A DNA stretch of 64,000 nt from Streptomonospora nanhaiensis (lineage in GTDB: Bacteria > Actinomycetota > Actinomycetes > Streptosporangiales > Streptosporangiaceae). Position numbers and translations under genes: made by a program. The stretch spans positions 2,914,001 to 2,978,000 of the forward strand of contig NZ_JACCFO010000001.1 in the NCBI RefSeq assembly GCF_013410565.1. The letters are read 5' to 3'. Positions 17,860 through 25,999 of this stretch are shown here, piece by piece. The number at the start of each line of letters is the position of its first letter. The first letter of the stretch is position 1. The notes beneath the pieces were generated by a model, which did no database searches, was not told where the DNA came from, and worked only from the letters and a program-made list of their open reading frames with translations.

Positions 17860-19488
17860 CTACGCCTTCCAGGGGATCTCGGCGGTGAGGACGGTCCCCT
17901 CACCGGGCGGGCTGTGCACGGCCAGTGTGCCGTCGACCGCGTTCACCCGGTCCCACAGGCCGTACAGGCCGCTGCCGGAGTCGGGGTCGGCGCCGCCCGC
18001 GCCGTCGTCGGCGACGGACAGCCGCAGGACCGCGCCGCCGCGCCGCCGGACGCGCTCGGCGCGGACGACGACCCCGCGCGCACCGGCGTGCTTGGCGACG
18101 TTGGTGAGCGCCTCGCTGGCCACGTAGTAGGCAACCCCCTCGGCGCGGGCGCTGGGCCGCTCGGGCAGGTCCACCCGGACCTGGACGGGCACCGGGCAGC
18201 GGCCGGCGGCCACCGGCAGCGCGGCCTCCAGGCCGTGGTCGGTGAGGACGCGCGGGTGCAGGCCGCGGGCGACGTCGCGGAGTTCGGCCATGACCTCCTT
18301 GGCCTCGGCCCGGGCCTCGTCGATGAGCGCGCGGATCTGCTCGGGTTCGGCGCCGCGGTCGAACCGGGCGCGGGCGCGGGAGAGGGTCATGGTGACGGCG
18401 AGCAGCCGCTGCTGGGCGCCGTCGTGCAGGTCGCGCTCGATGCGGCGGCGCTCGGCCTCGGCGGCGTCGACCATCCGCGAGCGGCTGTCCTGCACCTCGG
18501 CCAGGCGGCGCCGGATGAGGTTCTCGGGCGCGTCCAGCAGCAGCCGCCGGCTGACCTCGACCTCCAGCCGGACCAGCAGCGGCACCAGCCACACCCCCAG
18601 GGACACCCCCAGCGGGCCCAGCGCGATCCACACCAGCGGCGAGCCCGCCACGTCGAGGGTCTCGCTCGCCATGGCGTAGCCCAGGCCCATCAGCGAGCCG
18701 AGCGTCATCCCGATGCCGTAGACCACCAGGCCCAGGGCGATACCGCCGAAGACCACGCCCTGCACGCCGGTCAGCGTGCAGCACATGAGGGCGGTCCAGG
18801 CGTCGCGGCCGTAGAGGTGGTTCAGCGCGCGCAGCGGCCAGGGCAGCGCGGCGGCCGGGCGCGGCGGGCCGGACTCCACGATGCCGAAGACGTCCTCCAG
18901 GCGGCGCCGCTGGATGTGGCAGGCCAGGCGGGCGAGCAGGGTGGCGGCGGCCGACAGCACGACCGCGAGCGCGGCCAGGAGCACCGGCGAGGGTCCGTTG
19001 GCCGAGGAGCCCACCAGCGCCTCCACGACCGAGGCGACCGGTCCGGCGGGGTCGCCGGCGTCCCACCCGGCGGGTCCGGAGCGCCCGGGCGGCTCGGGAA
19101 GGCCGGGCGGGTCGGGGCGCTCGGGGAGTCCGGGGAGGGCCGGCAGGCCCACCAGGGAGCCGACGGGCCGGGGGGTGTCGGTGATCGCGCCGATGACGGC
19201 GAACAGGGTGCCCACGGCGGGCACGGCGACCAGGAAGGCGGGCACCAGGTAGAGGGCCGACAGGGCGAAGGAGGTCAGCAGGTGCAGCAGTCCGAGCAGT
19301 CGGCCGCTGAGGCCGGCGGGCGCGAGGCCGGCGCCGGCGGGCGGCGGCGCGGCGGCCGATCCCGTGCCGGGGGCGGGGTCGGGGGTGCGCTCGGGGGCGG
19401 CGGGGTCGGCCGGCGGGGAGTCGGCGGCGGGGCCGGAGCGCGGTCCGGGGCCGCTGTGCGCGGCGGAGGCCGCCCGGCTGCGCGCCAT
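17860..19488 (-). CDS. NarL-family sensor histidine kinase
   Basis: A 542-residue membrane kinase. The N-terminus is a long Pro/Ala-rich cytoplasmic stretch (1-60). A putative sensor region with several membrane segments follows (about 65-320), resembling the PF13796-type sensor found in actinobacterial kinases. The HisKA_3 domain has ERRRIERDLHDGAQQRL with the phospho-acceptor His355. The HATPase domain carries the N-box in ALTNVAKHAGA and the G-box region DDGAGGADPDSGSGLYG. The ATG at 19488 lacks a close ribosome-binding site. The signal is unknown. It is the first gene of the kinase-regulator-DUF4097 operon, divergent from the molybdate operon. Confidence 0.88.
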   Translation of the reverse strand: MARSRAASAAHSGPGPRSGPAADSPPADPAAPERTPDPAPGTGSAAAPPPAGAGLAPAGLSGRLLGLLHLLTSFALSALYLVPAFLVAVPAVGTLFAVIGAITDTPRPVGSLVGLPALPGLPERPDPPGLPEPPGRSGPAGWDAGDPAGPVASVVEALVGSSANGPSPVLLAALAVVLSAAATLLARLACHIQRRRLEDVFGIVESGPPRPAAALPWPLRALNHLYGRDAWTALMCCTLTGVQGVVFGGIALGLVVYGIGMTLGSLMGLGYAMASETLDVAGSPLVWIALGPLGVSLGVWLVPLLVRLEVEVSRRLLLDAPENLIRRRLAEVQDSRSRMVDAAEAERRRIERDLHDGAQQRLLAVTMTLSRARARFDRGAEPEQIRALIDEARAEAKEVMAELRDVARGLHPRVLTDHGLEAALPVAAGRCPVPVQVRVDLPERPSARAEGVAYYVASEALTNVAKHAGARGVVVRAERVRRRGGAVLRLSVADDGAGGADPDSGSGLYGLWDRVNAVDGTLAVHSPPGEGTVLTAEIPWKA

Positions 19489-19676
19489 CGTTGTGCCCGC
19501 CCCTCCGCCGGCGCCGCGCGACCGCGCCGGCGCCGTGCCCTCGTCCCTGTCCAGGTGTCCACTCTCAACCGTAGGAGGGGCGGGCCTTTGGCGCCATGGC
19601 GGCACCACGCCGCACGGAGGTAGTGCTACCGCTACCGAGCACGCGAATGCGAGGGGCGAGCGCCGTACGCCTGGCA

Positions 19677-19690
19677 GATACCCGGGTATC
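19677..19690. promoter_or_regulatory. Perfect 14-base palindrome upstream of the molybdate operon
   Basis: GATACCCGGGTATC lies 42-55 bases before the start of the HTH-TOBE gene. A second inverted repeat, GGTAG-TG-CTACC, is at 19619-19630. Either could be an autoregulatory site for the molybdate regulator. A TACATT 7 bases before the ATG at 19732 is a possible -10. Confidence 0.45.
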
Positions 19691-19731
19691 GGACTGTTCC
19701 CCTTGGCGGGTGCGAGGGGTACATTCAGGAC

Positions 19732-20142
19732 ATGCCGACGTTCCGGATCAGCGAGGTCGCCCAGCTCGTGGGCGTCAGCGGCGACACCGTGCGCCGCTGG
19801 ATCGACTCCGGGCGGCTGCCCGCCGAGCGCGACTCCCACGGGCACCGCACGGTCGACGGCGCCGCGCTGGCGGCGTTCGTGCGCGCCGACCCCGGCGACG
19901 ACCCCGCGCGCGAGGTCTCCTCGGCGCGCAACCGCTTCCGCGGCCTGGTCACCGCCGTGGCGCGGGGCGACGTCATGGCGCAGGTCGAGATCCAGGCCGG
20001 GCCCCACCGGGTGGTGTCGCTGATGAGCCGCGAGGCCGCCGACGAGCTCGGGCTGGAGGTCGGCTCGCCGGCCGTCGCGGTCGTCAAGTCGACCACCGTG
20101 ATCGTGGAGAACGAGACCCCGAGGGGGCCGCGCCATGGCTAG
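19732..20142 (+). CDS. HTH-TOBE (molbindin-type) regulator of the molybdate operon
   Basis: A 136-residue protein combining an excisionase/MerR-like helix-turn-helix (about 1-58: RISEVAQLVGVSGDTVRRWI, then HRTVDGAALAAFV) with a TOBE domain (about 67-130: NRFRGLVTAVARGDVMAQVE, VVSLMSREAADELGL, VKSTTVIVE). TOBE domains bind molybdate or tungstate, so this is a ModE-like sensor with a different DNA-binding head. It overlaps modA by 8 bases, so synthesis is coupled to the transporter it likely controls. Its ATG follows GGAC by 0-3 bases and a possible -10 by 7, so a leaderless start is conceivable. The palindrome at 19677-19690 is a candidate operator. Confidence 0.88.
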   Translation: MPTFRISEVAQLVGVSGDTVRRWIDSGRLPAERDSHGHRTVDGAALAAFVRADPGDDPAREVSSARNRFRGLVTAVARGDVMAQVEIQAGPHRVVSLMSREAADELGLEVGSPAVAVVKSTTVIVENETPRGPRHG

Positions 20143-21001
20143 GGACCGGTCGCGCGGAGGCGTCCCGGGCGTCCCGGGCGCCACGGCCGCCGGGCGGCCC
20201 GCCGCCGGCGGGGGGCGCCGGCGCGCCGCCGCGGCGCTGCCGACGGCCGCGCTCGCCGCGCTGGCCGCGCTGGCCGGCTGCGCTCCGGTCGGCGGCGGCA
20301 CCGAGGGCGGGGAAGGCGCCGGCGGTGCCGAGCGCACGCTGACGGTGTTCGCCGCGGCCTCGCTCACCGGCGCCTTCGAGGAGCTGGGCGAGCGCTTCGA
20401 GCGCGACCACCCCGGCACGGAGGTGGAGTTCAACTTCGCCGGCAGCTCCCAGCTCGCCGGGCAGATCAACGAGGGCGCACCCGCCGACGTGTTCGCCTCG
20501 GCCGACACCCGCACCATGGACACCGTCGCCGAGGCCGGCAACACCGCCGGTGAACCCGTGGTCTTCGTCCGCAACACCCTGGAGATCGCGGTGCCGCGCG
20601 GCAACCCGGCCGGTGTCGAGGGGCTGGCCGACCTCGCCGACCCCCGTGTCAGCGTCGCGCTGTGCGCCGAGGAGGTCCCCTGCGGCGCCGCGGCGGCCGA
20701 GGTGCTCGACGCCGCCGGCGTGGAGGTCGCGCCCGTCTCGCTGGAGGAGGACGTGAAGGCCGCGCTCACCAAGGTCGAACTGGGCGAGGTCGACGCCGCG
20801 CTGGTCTACCGCACCGACGTCCTAGCCGGCGACGATGTCGAGGGCGTGGCTTTCGCCGAGGCCGACCAGGCCGCCAACGACTACCCGATCGCCGTGCTGG
20901 CCGCCGCGCCCCGCCCCGCCCTGGCCGAGGACTGGGTGGCCTGGGTGCGCTCGGCCGACGCCCAGCGGGTGTTCCGTGACGCCGGGTTCACCACCCGCTG
21001 A
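20135..21001 (+). CDS. modA: Molybdate ABC transporter substrate-binding lipoprotein
   Basis: A 288-residue periplasmic-binding-type protein that captures molybdate outside the membrane. A long basic N-terminus leads into a hydrophobic core and the lipobox LAALAGC near residue 47, so it is a lipoprotein. The mature part has the ModA signature LTVFAAASLTGAFEELGERF, then FNFAGSSQLAGQI with the first oxyanion-binding serines, ADVFASAD, and VELGEVDAALVYRTD near the C-terminal lobe. The start ATG overlaps the regulator's last codons, and the gene in turn overlaps modB. The N-terminal extension before the signal core is longer than usual and a later start cannot be excluded. Confidence 0.94.
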   Translation: MARDRSRGGVPGVPGATAAGRPAAGGGRRRAAAALPTAALAALAALAGCAPVGGGTEGGEGAGGAERTLTVFAAASLTGAFEELGERFERDHPGTEVEFNFAGSSQLAGQINEGAPADVFASADTRTMDTVAEAGNTAGEPVVFVRNTLEIAVPRGNPAGVEGLADLADPRVSVALCAEEVPCGAAAAEVLDAAGVEVAPVSLEEDVKAALTKVELGEVDAALVYRTDVLAGDDVEGVAFAEADQAANDYPIAVLAAAPRPALAEDWVAWVRSADAQRVFRDAGFTTR

Positions 21002-21830
21002 GGCGGCGCCCCCGGCCGCCGGGGCGGGCCGCACGGCGCTGCGGGTGCGCGCCGGGCGGTTCCCCTGGCTGCTGGTGGTGCCCGCGCTGATCGGCCTGGC
21101 CGTGCTGGTGCTGCCCTTCGCCGGACTGCTCGCCCGCGCGCCGTGGGCCTCCATCGGCACCCGGCTGCTGATGCCCGAGGTGCGCGGCGCGCTGTGGCTG
21201 TCGCTGACCACCGCCACGACCGCCACGGCGGTGTCGGTGTGCCTGGGCGTGCCGCTGGCCTGGCTGCTGGCCCGCACCGACTTCCCCGGCCGGCGCCTGG
21301 TGCGCGCTCTGGTGGCCGTGCCGATGGTGATCCCGCCGGTGGTGGGCGGTGTGGCGCTGCTGCTGGCGCTGGGCCGTCGCGGCCTGGTGGGCACCTACCT
21401 CGACGCCTGGTTCGGGCTGACCCTGCCCTTCACCCCGGCGGCCGTGGTGCTGGCGCAGGTCTTCGTGGCCATGCCGTTCCTGGTGATCAGCGTGGAGGGC
21501 GCGCTGCGCGGCGCCGACCGCCGCTACGAGGAGGCCGCCGCCACGCTGGGCGCCTCGCGGGCGGTGGTCTTCTGGCGGGTCACCCTGCCCACGGCCGCGC
21601 CGGGGGTGGCGGCCGGCGCCGTGCTGGCGTGGGCGCGGGCGCTCGGGGAGTTCGGCGCCACCATCACCTTCGCGGGCAACTTCCCCGGCCGCACCCAGAC
21701 CATGCCGCTGGCCGTGTACCTGGCGATGCAGGAGAGCCCGGAGTCGGCCATCGTGCTCAGCCTGGTGCTGCTGGCGGTGTCCCTGGTGGTGCTGGTGGCG
21801 CTGCGCGAGCGCTGGGCGGGCGCGCTGTGA
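20976..21830 (+). CDS. modB: Molybdate ABC transporter permease
   Basis: About 284 residues with five or six membrane segments, forming the channel of the molybdate importer. The cytoplasmic EAA loop, YEEAAATLGASRAVVFWRV, couples to ModC. The segment GALWLSLTTATTATAVSV marks the start of the BPD_transp_1 domain, and GEFGATITFAGNFPGRTQ is typical of ModB/CysTW-type permeases. I choose the GTG at 20976, which overlaps the end of modA by 26 bases. A frame opens earlier at 20835 but would overlap modA too far, and a GTG near 21045 is the other possibility. modC starts on the modB stop codon. Confidence 0.92.
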   Translation: MTPGSPPAEAAPPAAGAGRTALRVRAGRFPWLLVVPALIGLAVLVLPFAGLLARAPWASIGTRLLMPEVRGALWLSLTTATTATAVSVCLGVPLAWLLARTDFPGRRLVRALVAVPMVIPPVVGGVALLLALGRRGLVGTYLDAWFGLTLPFTPAAVVLAQVFVAMPFLVISVEGALRGADRRYEEAAATLGASRAVVFWRVTLPTAAPGVAAGAVLAWARALGEFGATITFAGNFPGRTQTMPLAVYLAMQESPESAIVLSLVLLAVSLVVLVALRERWAGAL

Positions 21831-22921
21831 GCGCCGGCACCGGGGGCGCCGGGCTGGACGCGCGCCTGGTGGTGGACCGCGGGGGCTTCCGGCTGGACGC
21901 CGCGCTGCGCGCGCGGCCCGGCGAGGTGGTGGCGCTGCTGGGCCCCAACGGCGCCGGGAAGTCCACGGCGCTGCGCGCCCTGGCGGGGCTGGAGTCGCTG
22001 ACGGCCGGGCGGATCCTGCTCGACGGGCACGACGTCACCACCGCGCCGCCCGAGCGGCGGCCGGTGGGCATGGTGTTCCAGGACTACCTGCTCTTCGCGC
22101 ACCTCAGCGTGCTGGACAACGTCGCGTTCGGGCCGCGCTGCGCGAGCGCGGGCCGGGCCGAGGCGCGCGCGGCGGCGGCGCGGCTGCTGGAGCGCGTGGG
22201 GCTGGCCGAGTTCGCCCACGCCCGGCCGCGGGCGCTGTCGGGCGGGCAGGCGCAGCGGGTGGCGCTCGCCCGCGCCCTGGCGGTGCGGCCCCGGATGCTG
22301 CTGCTGGACGAGCCGCTGGCGGCCCTGGACGCGCACACCCGCGCGGGCGTGCGCGCCGAACTGCGCCGGCACCTGGCCGACCTCGACTGCGCGACCGTGC
22401 TGGTCACCCACGACCCGCTGGACGCGATGGTGCTGGCCGACCGGATCACGGTGGTGGAGTCGGGCCGCGTGGTCCAGGAGGGCGCGCCCGGCGACGTCGC
22501 CCAGCACCCGCGCACCGGCTACGTGGCGCGGCTGGTGGGCCTCAACCTGTACCGGGGCACGGCGCACGGCACGCGGGTGGCCGTGGCGGGGGCCGGCACG
22601 GAGGCAGCGGAGACAACGGGGGTAACGGAGGTAACGGAGGTAACACTGCCCGAGCCGCGCGCGGGCGAGGTGTTCGTGGCGTTCCCGCCGCGCGCGGTCG
22701 CCCTGTACCGCGAGCGGCCCCAGGGCTCGCCGCGCAACCTGTGGCGGCTGCGGACCGAGGGCGTCGAGCGGTTCGGCGACCAGGTGCGGGTGCACCTCGG
22801 CGGCCCGCTGCCGCTGCGCGCCGACATCACCCCGGCGGCGCTGGCCGAGCTGCGGCTCGAAGGCGGGACCCCGGTGTGGGCGGCGGTGAAGGCGGCCGAG
22901 GTGCGCTGCTACCCGGCCTGA
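21827..22921 (+). CDS. modC: Molybdate ABC transporter ATP-binding protein
   Basis: A 364-residue ATPase. The ABC domain (about 10-235) has Walker A GPNGAGKST at 39-47, the Q-loop in GMVFQDYLLF, signature LSGGQAQR, Walker B MLLLDEPLAALD and the switch histidine in VLVTHDP. A C-terminal TOBE-like regulatory region (about 245-360) contains FVAFPPRAVALY and VKAAEVRCY and may sense intracellular molybdate. GTG overlaps the modB stop as GTGA. Between the two halves sits a small tandem repeat coding TEVTEVT, likely a flexible linker of variable length. No molybdopterin genes follow in this window. Confidence 0.93.
   Translation: MSAGTGGAGLDARLVVDRGGFRLDAALRARPGEVVALLGPNGAGKSTALRALAGLESLTAGRILLDGHDVTTAPPERRPVGMVFQDYLLFAHLSVLDNVAFGPRCASAGRAEARAAAARLLERVGLAEFAHARPRALSGGQAQRVALARALAVRPRMLLLDEPLAALDAHTRAGVRAELRRHLADLDCATVLVTHDPLDAMVLADRITVVESGRVVQEGAPGDVAQHPRTGYVARLVGLNLYRGTAHGTRVAVAGAGTEAAETTGVTEVTEVTLPEPRAGEVFVAFPPRAVALYRERPQGSPRNLWRLRTEGVERFGDQVRVHLGGPLPLRADITPAALAELRLEGGTPVWAAVKAAEVRCYPA
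22622..22644 (+). repeat. 9-base tandem repeat inside modC
   Basis: GTAACGGAG occurs twice in tandem followed by a partial GTAAC. It is in frame (unit of three codons) and lies in the linker before the TOBE region, so changes in copy number would not break the gene. Confidence 0.7.
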
Positions 22922-23025
22922 CCGCCGCCCCGTACACCCGCGGTGACCTGCGGTTCAGCGGCGGGGCACGGGTCGGGACACGCCGATTCGCCCCATTGTG
23001 GACGGTGCTGGTGGTGTGCGGCACC

Positions 23026-23064
23026 ACTGATTACTGTTGTCACCTTCAGTAGTCAACTGATTAC
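23026..23064 (+). repeat. Direct repeat pair upstream of the small secreted protein gene
   Basis: ACTGATTAC occurs at 23026-23034 and 23056-23064, 30 bases start to start and so about three helical turns apart. Both lie within 55 bases of the GTG at 23078, in an unusually AT-rich patch. This suits a cooperative activator site but is unproved. Confidence 0.4.
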
Positions 23065-23077
23065 CGAGAGGATCTTC

Positions 23078-23347
23078 GTGTCTCTGAAACGCACCGTCAC
23101 CACCGCCGCCGTCTGCGCCGCCGCGGGTGCCGCCATCGCCATGTCGGGTGCCGCCTCCGCCCAGGCCGACGGCCGGGACGGCTACTACGGCCACGAGCAT
23201 CGGGACCACCACGAGACCATGCCGCAGGAGCGCGGCGCGTGGGGGAAGGACTACGACGGCTACCACGGCTACGGCAAGGACGGCCACAGCGGCGACCGCG
23301 ACTCGGCCGACATCAACAGAGGCTGGCGCGGCTCCCACGGCGACTGA
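23078..23347 (+). CDS. Small secreted Gly/His/Asp-rich protein
   Basis: An 89-residue protein with a Sec signal peptide (SLKRTVTTAAVCAAAGAAIA, cleavage likely near ASAQA at about 29-33). The mature part of about 57 residues is very hydrophilic, rich in Gly, His, Tyr and Asp, for example GYYGHEHRDHHE, YDGYHGYGKDGHSGDRD and INRGWRGSHGD. There are no cysteines in the mature part. I recognise no family; the His content would allow metal binding. GAGAGG lies 6 bases before the GTG. The leader has two ACTGATTAC repeats. It stands alone between modC and the convergent PrsW-family gene. Confidence 0.7.
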   Translation: MSLKRTVTTAAVCAAAGAAIAMSGAASAQADGRDGYYGHEHRDHHETMPQERGAWGKDYDGYHGYGKDGHSGDRDSADINRGWRGSHGD

Positions 23348-23411
23348 CCCGCGTGCGGGCGGACGCGCGTAGGCGCGGCCGGGCGCGCGGCCGGGCGGCC
23401 GACCGCGCGCC

Positions 23412-25718
23412 TCAGCGGCGCCGCAGCGTCCGGTCCACCCCGCGCGGCAGCAGCAGGCCCGCCAGCCCCGCCACCGCGTACGGCAGCTGCCCCGGCGCGA
23501 ACGCCCCGAGCACCCGCCCGGCCATCCGTCCGGGCTCGCGCAGGAACACCCGCAGCCGCGGGTAATCGTGCGGCACCGACCACCCCACCGCCAGCAGACT
23601 CACCAGCGCCACGCCCCACGCCCACACCCACGGCACCTGGGCGGCGGGCAGCGCGGCGTACCACCCCCGCCCATGGTCCACCGCCTCCGCCGCGTAGGCG
23701 GGGGCGGGCTGGGGCAGGGCCGGCCCCGCGTCAGCGGGGGGCACCTGCCAGCCGTCCGCGTGGCGTACGGCCTCCGCCGCCGCGTAGCCGGCAGCCGCCC
23801 GCCCGGGCCCGAGCGCACCCTCCGGCCCGGCGGGCGGCCACCCCGCGCCCGCGCCCGCCGCCACCACGGCCGTCGCCACCACCACCGCCGCGGCAGCGGC
23901 GGCACCGCCCAGCAGCGCCTCCTCCAGCCGCCGCGACGCCGCGCGCAGCTCCTCGCGGGGCGGGAACCTCCGCCAGGGCCGGTCCCCCGACCGCGCGGCG
24001 CCCATCGCGTAGGCGCGCCGCTCCCGCAGGAACCGCCACGCCGCGCCGAGGTCGCCCAGCCCGCGCCGCGCGGCCACCAGCATCACCGCGAACTCCTGCA
24101 GCATGGCCGACGCGGTCAGCGCCAGGCGCAGCGGCAGCCGGGCCCACACCAGCGCGGCCCAGCGGAACACCGGGGCGATGTCGCCGGGCACGCGCACGCC
24201 CAGCCGGATCGCCCGGCCGTAGGCCCGGCGGCGCAGTCGGCCCAGCGGGGGCTCGCCGGGCAGCGGCGGCGTCACGGCGGCGGCGGCGCGCGCCATCCGG
24301 TAGTCCAGCAGCACGCACCACAGCAGCAGCCCCGCCAGCAGCCACCGGCTCGCCCCGCCCGAGCCGGTGAGGCCGTGGAACACGGCCGTCGCCGGGTGCA
24401 GCTCCAGCGGCGCGCCCAGTTCGACCTCGGCGACGGCGGCGTTGAACACCATGTGGTCCAGGACCGCCAGCCACACCGCCGCGAACGGCACCAGCCACAG
24501 CCACAGGCCGTGGCGCCGGCGGCCCACCACGGCCAGGCCGATACCCGCGCCGATGAGCCCGGTGAGCACGCCGTGCCCGGCGAACGCCACGCCCGCGTGC
24601 GGCATCGCCACCCCGCCGGGCAGGAACGCCGCGAACGCGGGTGCGGGCAGCGGCACCACGCCGCCCCACGGGCCCTGCGGCAGGGCGCGCAGCACGCTTT
24701 CGGCGAGCTGGAACCCGGCACCCGAGGCGGCGGCCACCAGCAGGTAGTCCACGGCGGCCATGCGCCGGAGGCGGCGCCGGGCCACGAGCCCCAGCAGGGG
24801 CAGCGGCGCCAGCTTGACGGCCTCCTCCACGCCCACCGCGACGTAGGTGGCCGACACCCAGTCCGGCACGCCCAGGGCGGCCGAGACCGCGTTCTCCACC
24901 AGCGCCGCCGGCCACACCAGCAGCGCGCCCGCCAGCAGCACCCGCACCAGGACCGCGAAGGCCACGGTGCGCGACCGGGACAGCCACGCGAGCTGGGCCA
25001 GCAGCCACAGCATGCCCGCGGCCACCGGCACGGCGGCACCGGTGCCGGGCACCAGGAAGGGGGCGGCCAGCAGCACGGCGAGCATCGCCCAGGTCCAGGC
25101 TCCGCGCAGGGTGCGCAGGGGGCCGGCGGCGCCGCCCGCGCGCCAGGCGGCCGCCCGCACGGCGAGGCGCTCGGCGAGGTCGGGGCCGGGGCCGCGCGGC
25201 GAGCGGGCGTGGCGGGCACCGGCCTCCAGGCAGTTGTAGAACTGGGCGGCGCGCAGCAGCTCGGGGTCGCGGGTCTCGCGGGCCTCCTCGGCGAACCCGG
25301 TGCGCGCGGCCTCGATGTCGGCGCCCACCAGGGGGCGCAGGAAGTCCTCGGGGCCGGCGGCCACGGTCAGCGTGGTCGCGGTCACGAGCACGGCGGCGGA
25401 GAGGTCCTCGACGGCCACGAGCACGTCGGTGGGTTCGGAGCCCCACCCGCGGATCACGTGCACCACGCTGCGGGAGTCGGCCGCGACCTCGGTCACGGGC
25501 TCATAGGCGTACTCGGCGCGGGTGCGGCACACCAGCAGCCGGTCCACGCCCAGCGCCCGCCCGGCGGCGACGACCCGCTCGATCAGCGCGGTGTCGCGGG
25601 GGGCCGTGAAGGGGACGACGGTCTTGGAGTCGGCCTCGATCCAGCCTTCGTCGAACTCGGTGGCGTTGGCGCACACCCGCAGCGCGAGGTCGCGGGTGAT
25701 CATGGCCTGGTCGTCCAT
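23412..25718 (-). CDS. Large PrsW-family membrane metalloprotease homologue
   Basis: A 768-residue membrane protein. PrsW proteins are intramembrane proteases that cut anti-sigma factors. The central part (about 210-470) carries the expected motifs: VGVEEAVKLAPLPLLG with the paired glutamates, FQLAESVLRAL with a further glutamate, HAGVAFAGHGVLTGLIG with two histidines, and LAVLDHMVFNAAV. Unlike the usual PrsW (about 220-400 residues), there is a cytoplasmic N-terminal region of about 200 residues and a C-terminal region of about 280 residues with further hydrophobic segments. Neither is recognised. The ATG at 25718 begins MDDQAMITRDLALRV. No sigma/anti-sigma pair is adjacent. Confidence 0.8.
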   Translation of the reverse strand: MDDQAMITRDLALRVCANATEFDEGWIEADSKTVVPFTAPRDTALIERVVAAGRALGVDRLLVCRTRAEYAYEPVTEVAADSRSVVHVIRGWGSEPTDVLVAVEDLSAAVLVTATTLTVAAGPEDFLRPLVGADIEAARTGFAEEARETRDPELLRAAQFYNCLEAGARHARSPRGPGPDLAERLAVRAAAWRAGGAAGPLRTLRGAWTWAMLAVLLAAPFLVPGTGAAVPVAAGMLWLLAQLAWLSRSRTVAFAVLVRVLLAGALLVWPAALVENAVSAALGVPDWVSATYVAVGVEEAVKLAPLPLLGLVARRRLRRMAAVDYLLVAAASGAGFQLAESVLRALPQGPWGGVVPLPAPAFAAFLPGGVAMPHAGVAFAGHGVLTGLIGAGIGLAVVGRRRHGLWLWLVPFAAVWLAVLDHMVFNAAVAEVELGAPLELHPATAVFHGLTGSGGASRWLLAGLLLWCVLLDYRMARAAAAVTPPLPGEPPLGRLRRRAYGRAIRLGVRVPGDIAPVFRWAALVWARLPLRLALTASAMLQEFAVMLVAARRGLGDLGAAWRFLRERRAYAMGAARSGDRPWRRFPPREELRAASRRLEEALLGGAAAAAAVVVATAVVAAGAGAGWPPAGPEGALGPGRAAAGYAAAEAVRHADGWQVPPADAGPALPQPAPAYAAEAVDHGRGWYAALPAAQVPWVWAWGVALVSLLAVGWSVPHDYPRLRVFLREPGRMAGRVLGAFAPGQLPYAVAGLAGLLLPRGVDRTLRRR

Positions 25719-25999
25719 AAGCCCCCTACGGCGGTGTCCCGGGCACGGCCCGAGAAGTCGAGAGGTCCGCCTCCGCGCACGGGAGGAAACGAAGGCGAGC
25801 GCCTACGCTATCGCGGAGCCCCCCGCCCTCGCCGCCCCAATCCCCGGCCCACCAAGCCTTTCCGCACCGCCGCACCTCGAACGCCGGGAACGGTCCTTCG
25901 ACCACCCGGGACCCCGCGCCAGCCCCGCCGGGACCGCCGAGTTCGGCGGCACGCGAGGAGGCGAGGGCGAGCGCCTGCGAATTGTGCGACCGTCGTGCC

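Noticed and set aside
19489-20772. Upstream extension of the histidine kinase frame
   Set aside because: The frame stays open to 20772 but runs antisense to the HTH-TOBE and modA genes; the kinase starts at 19488.
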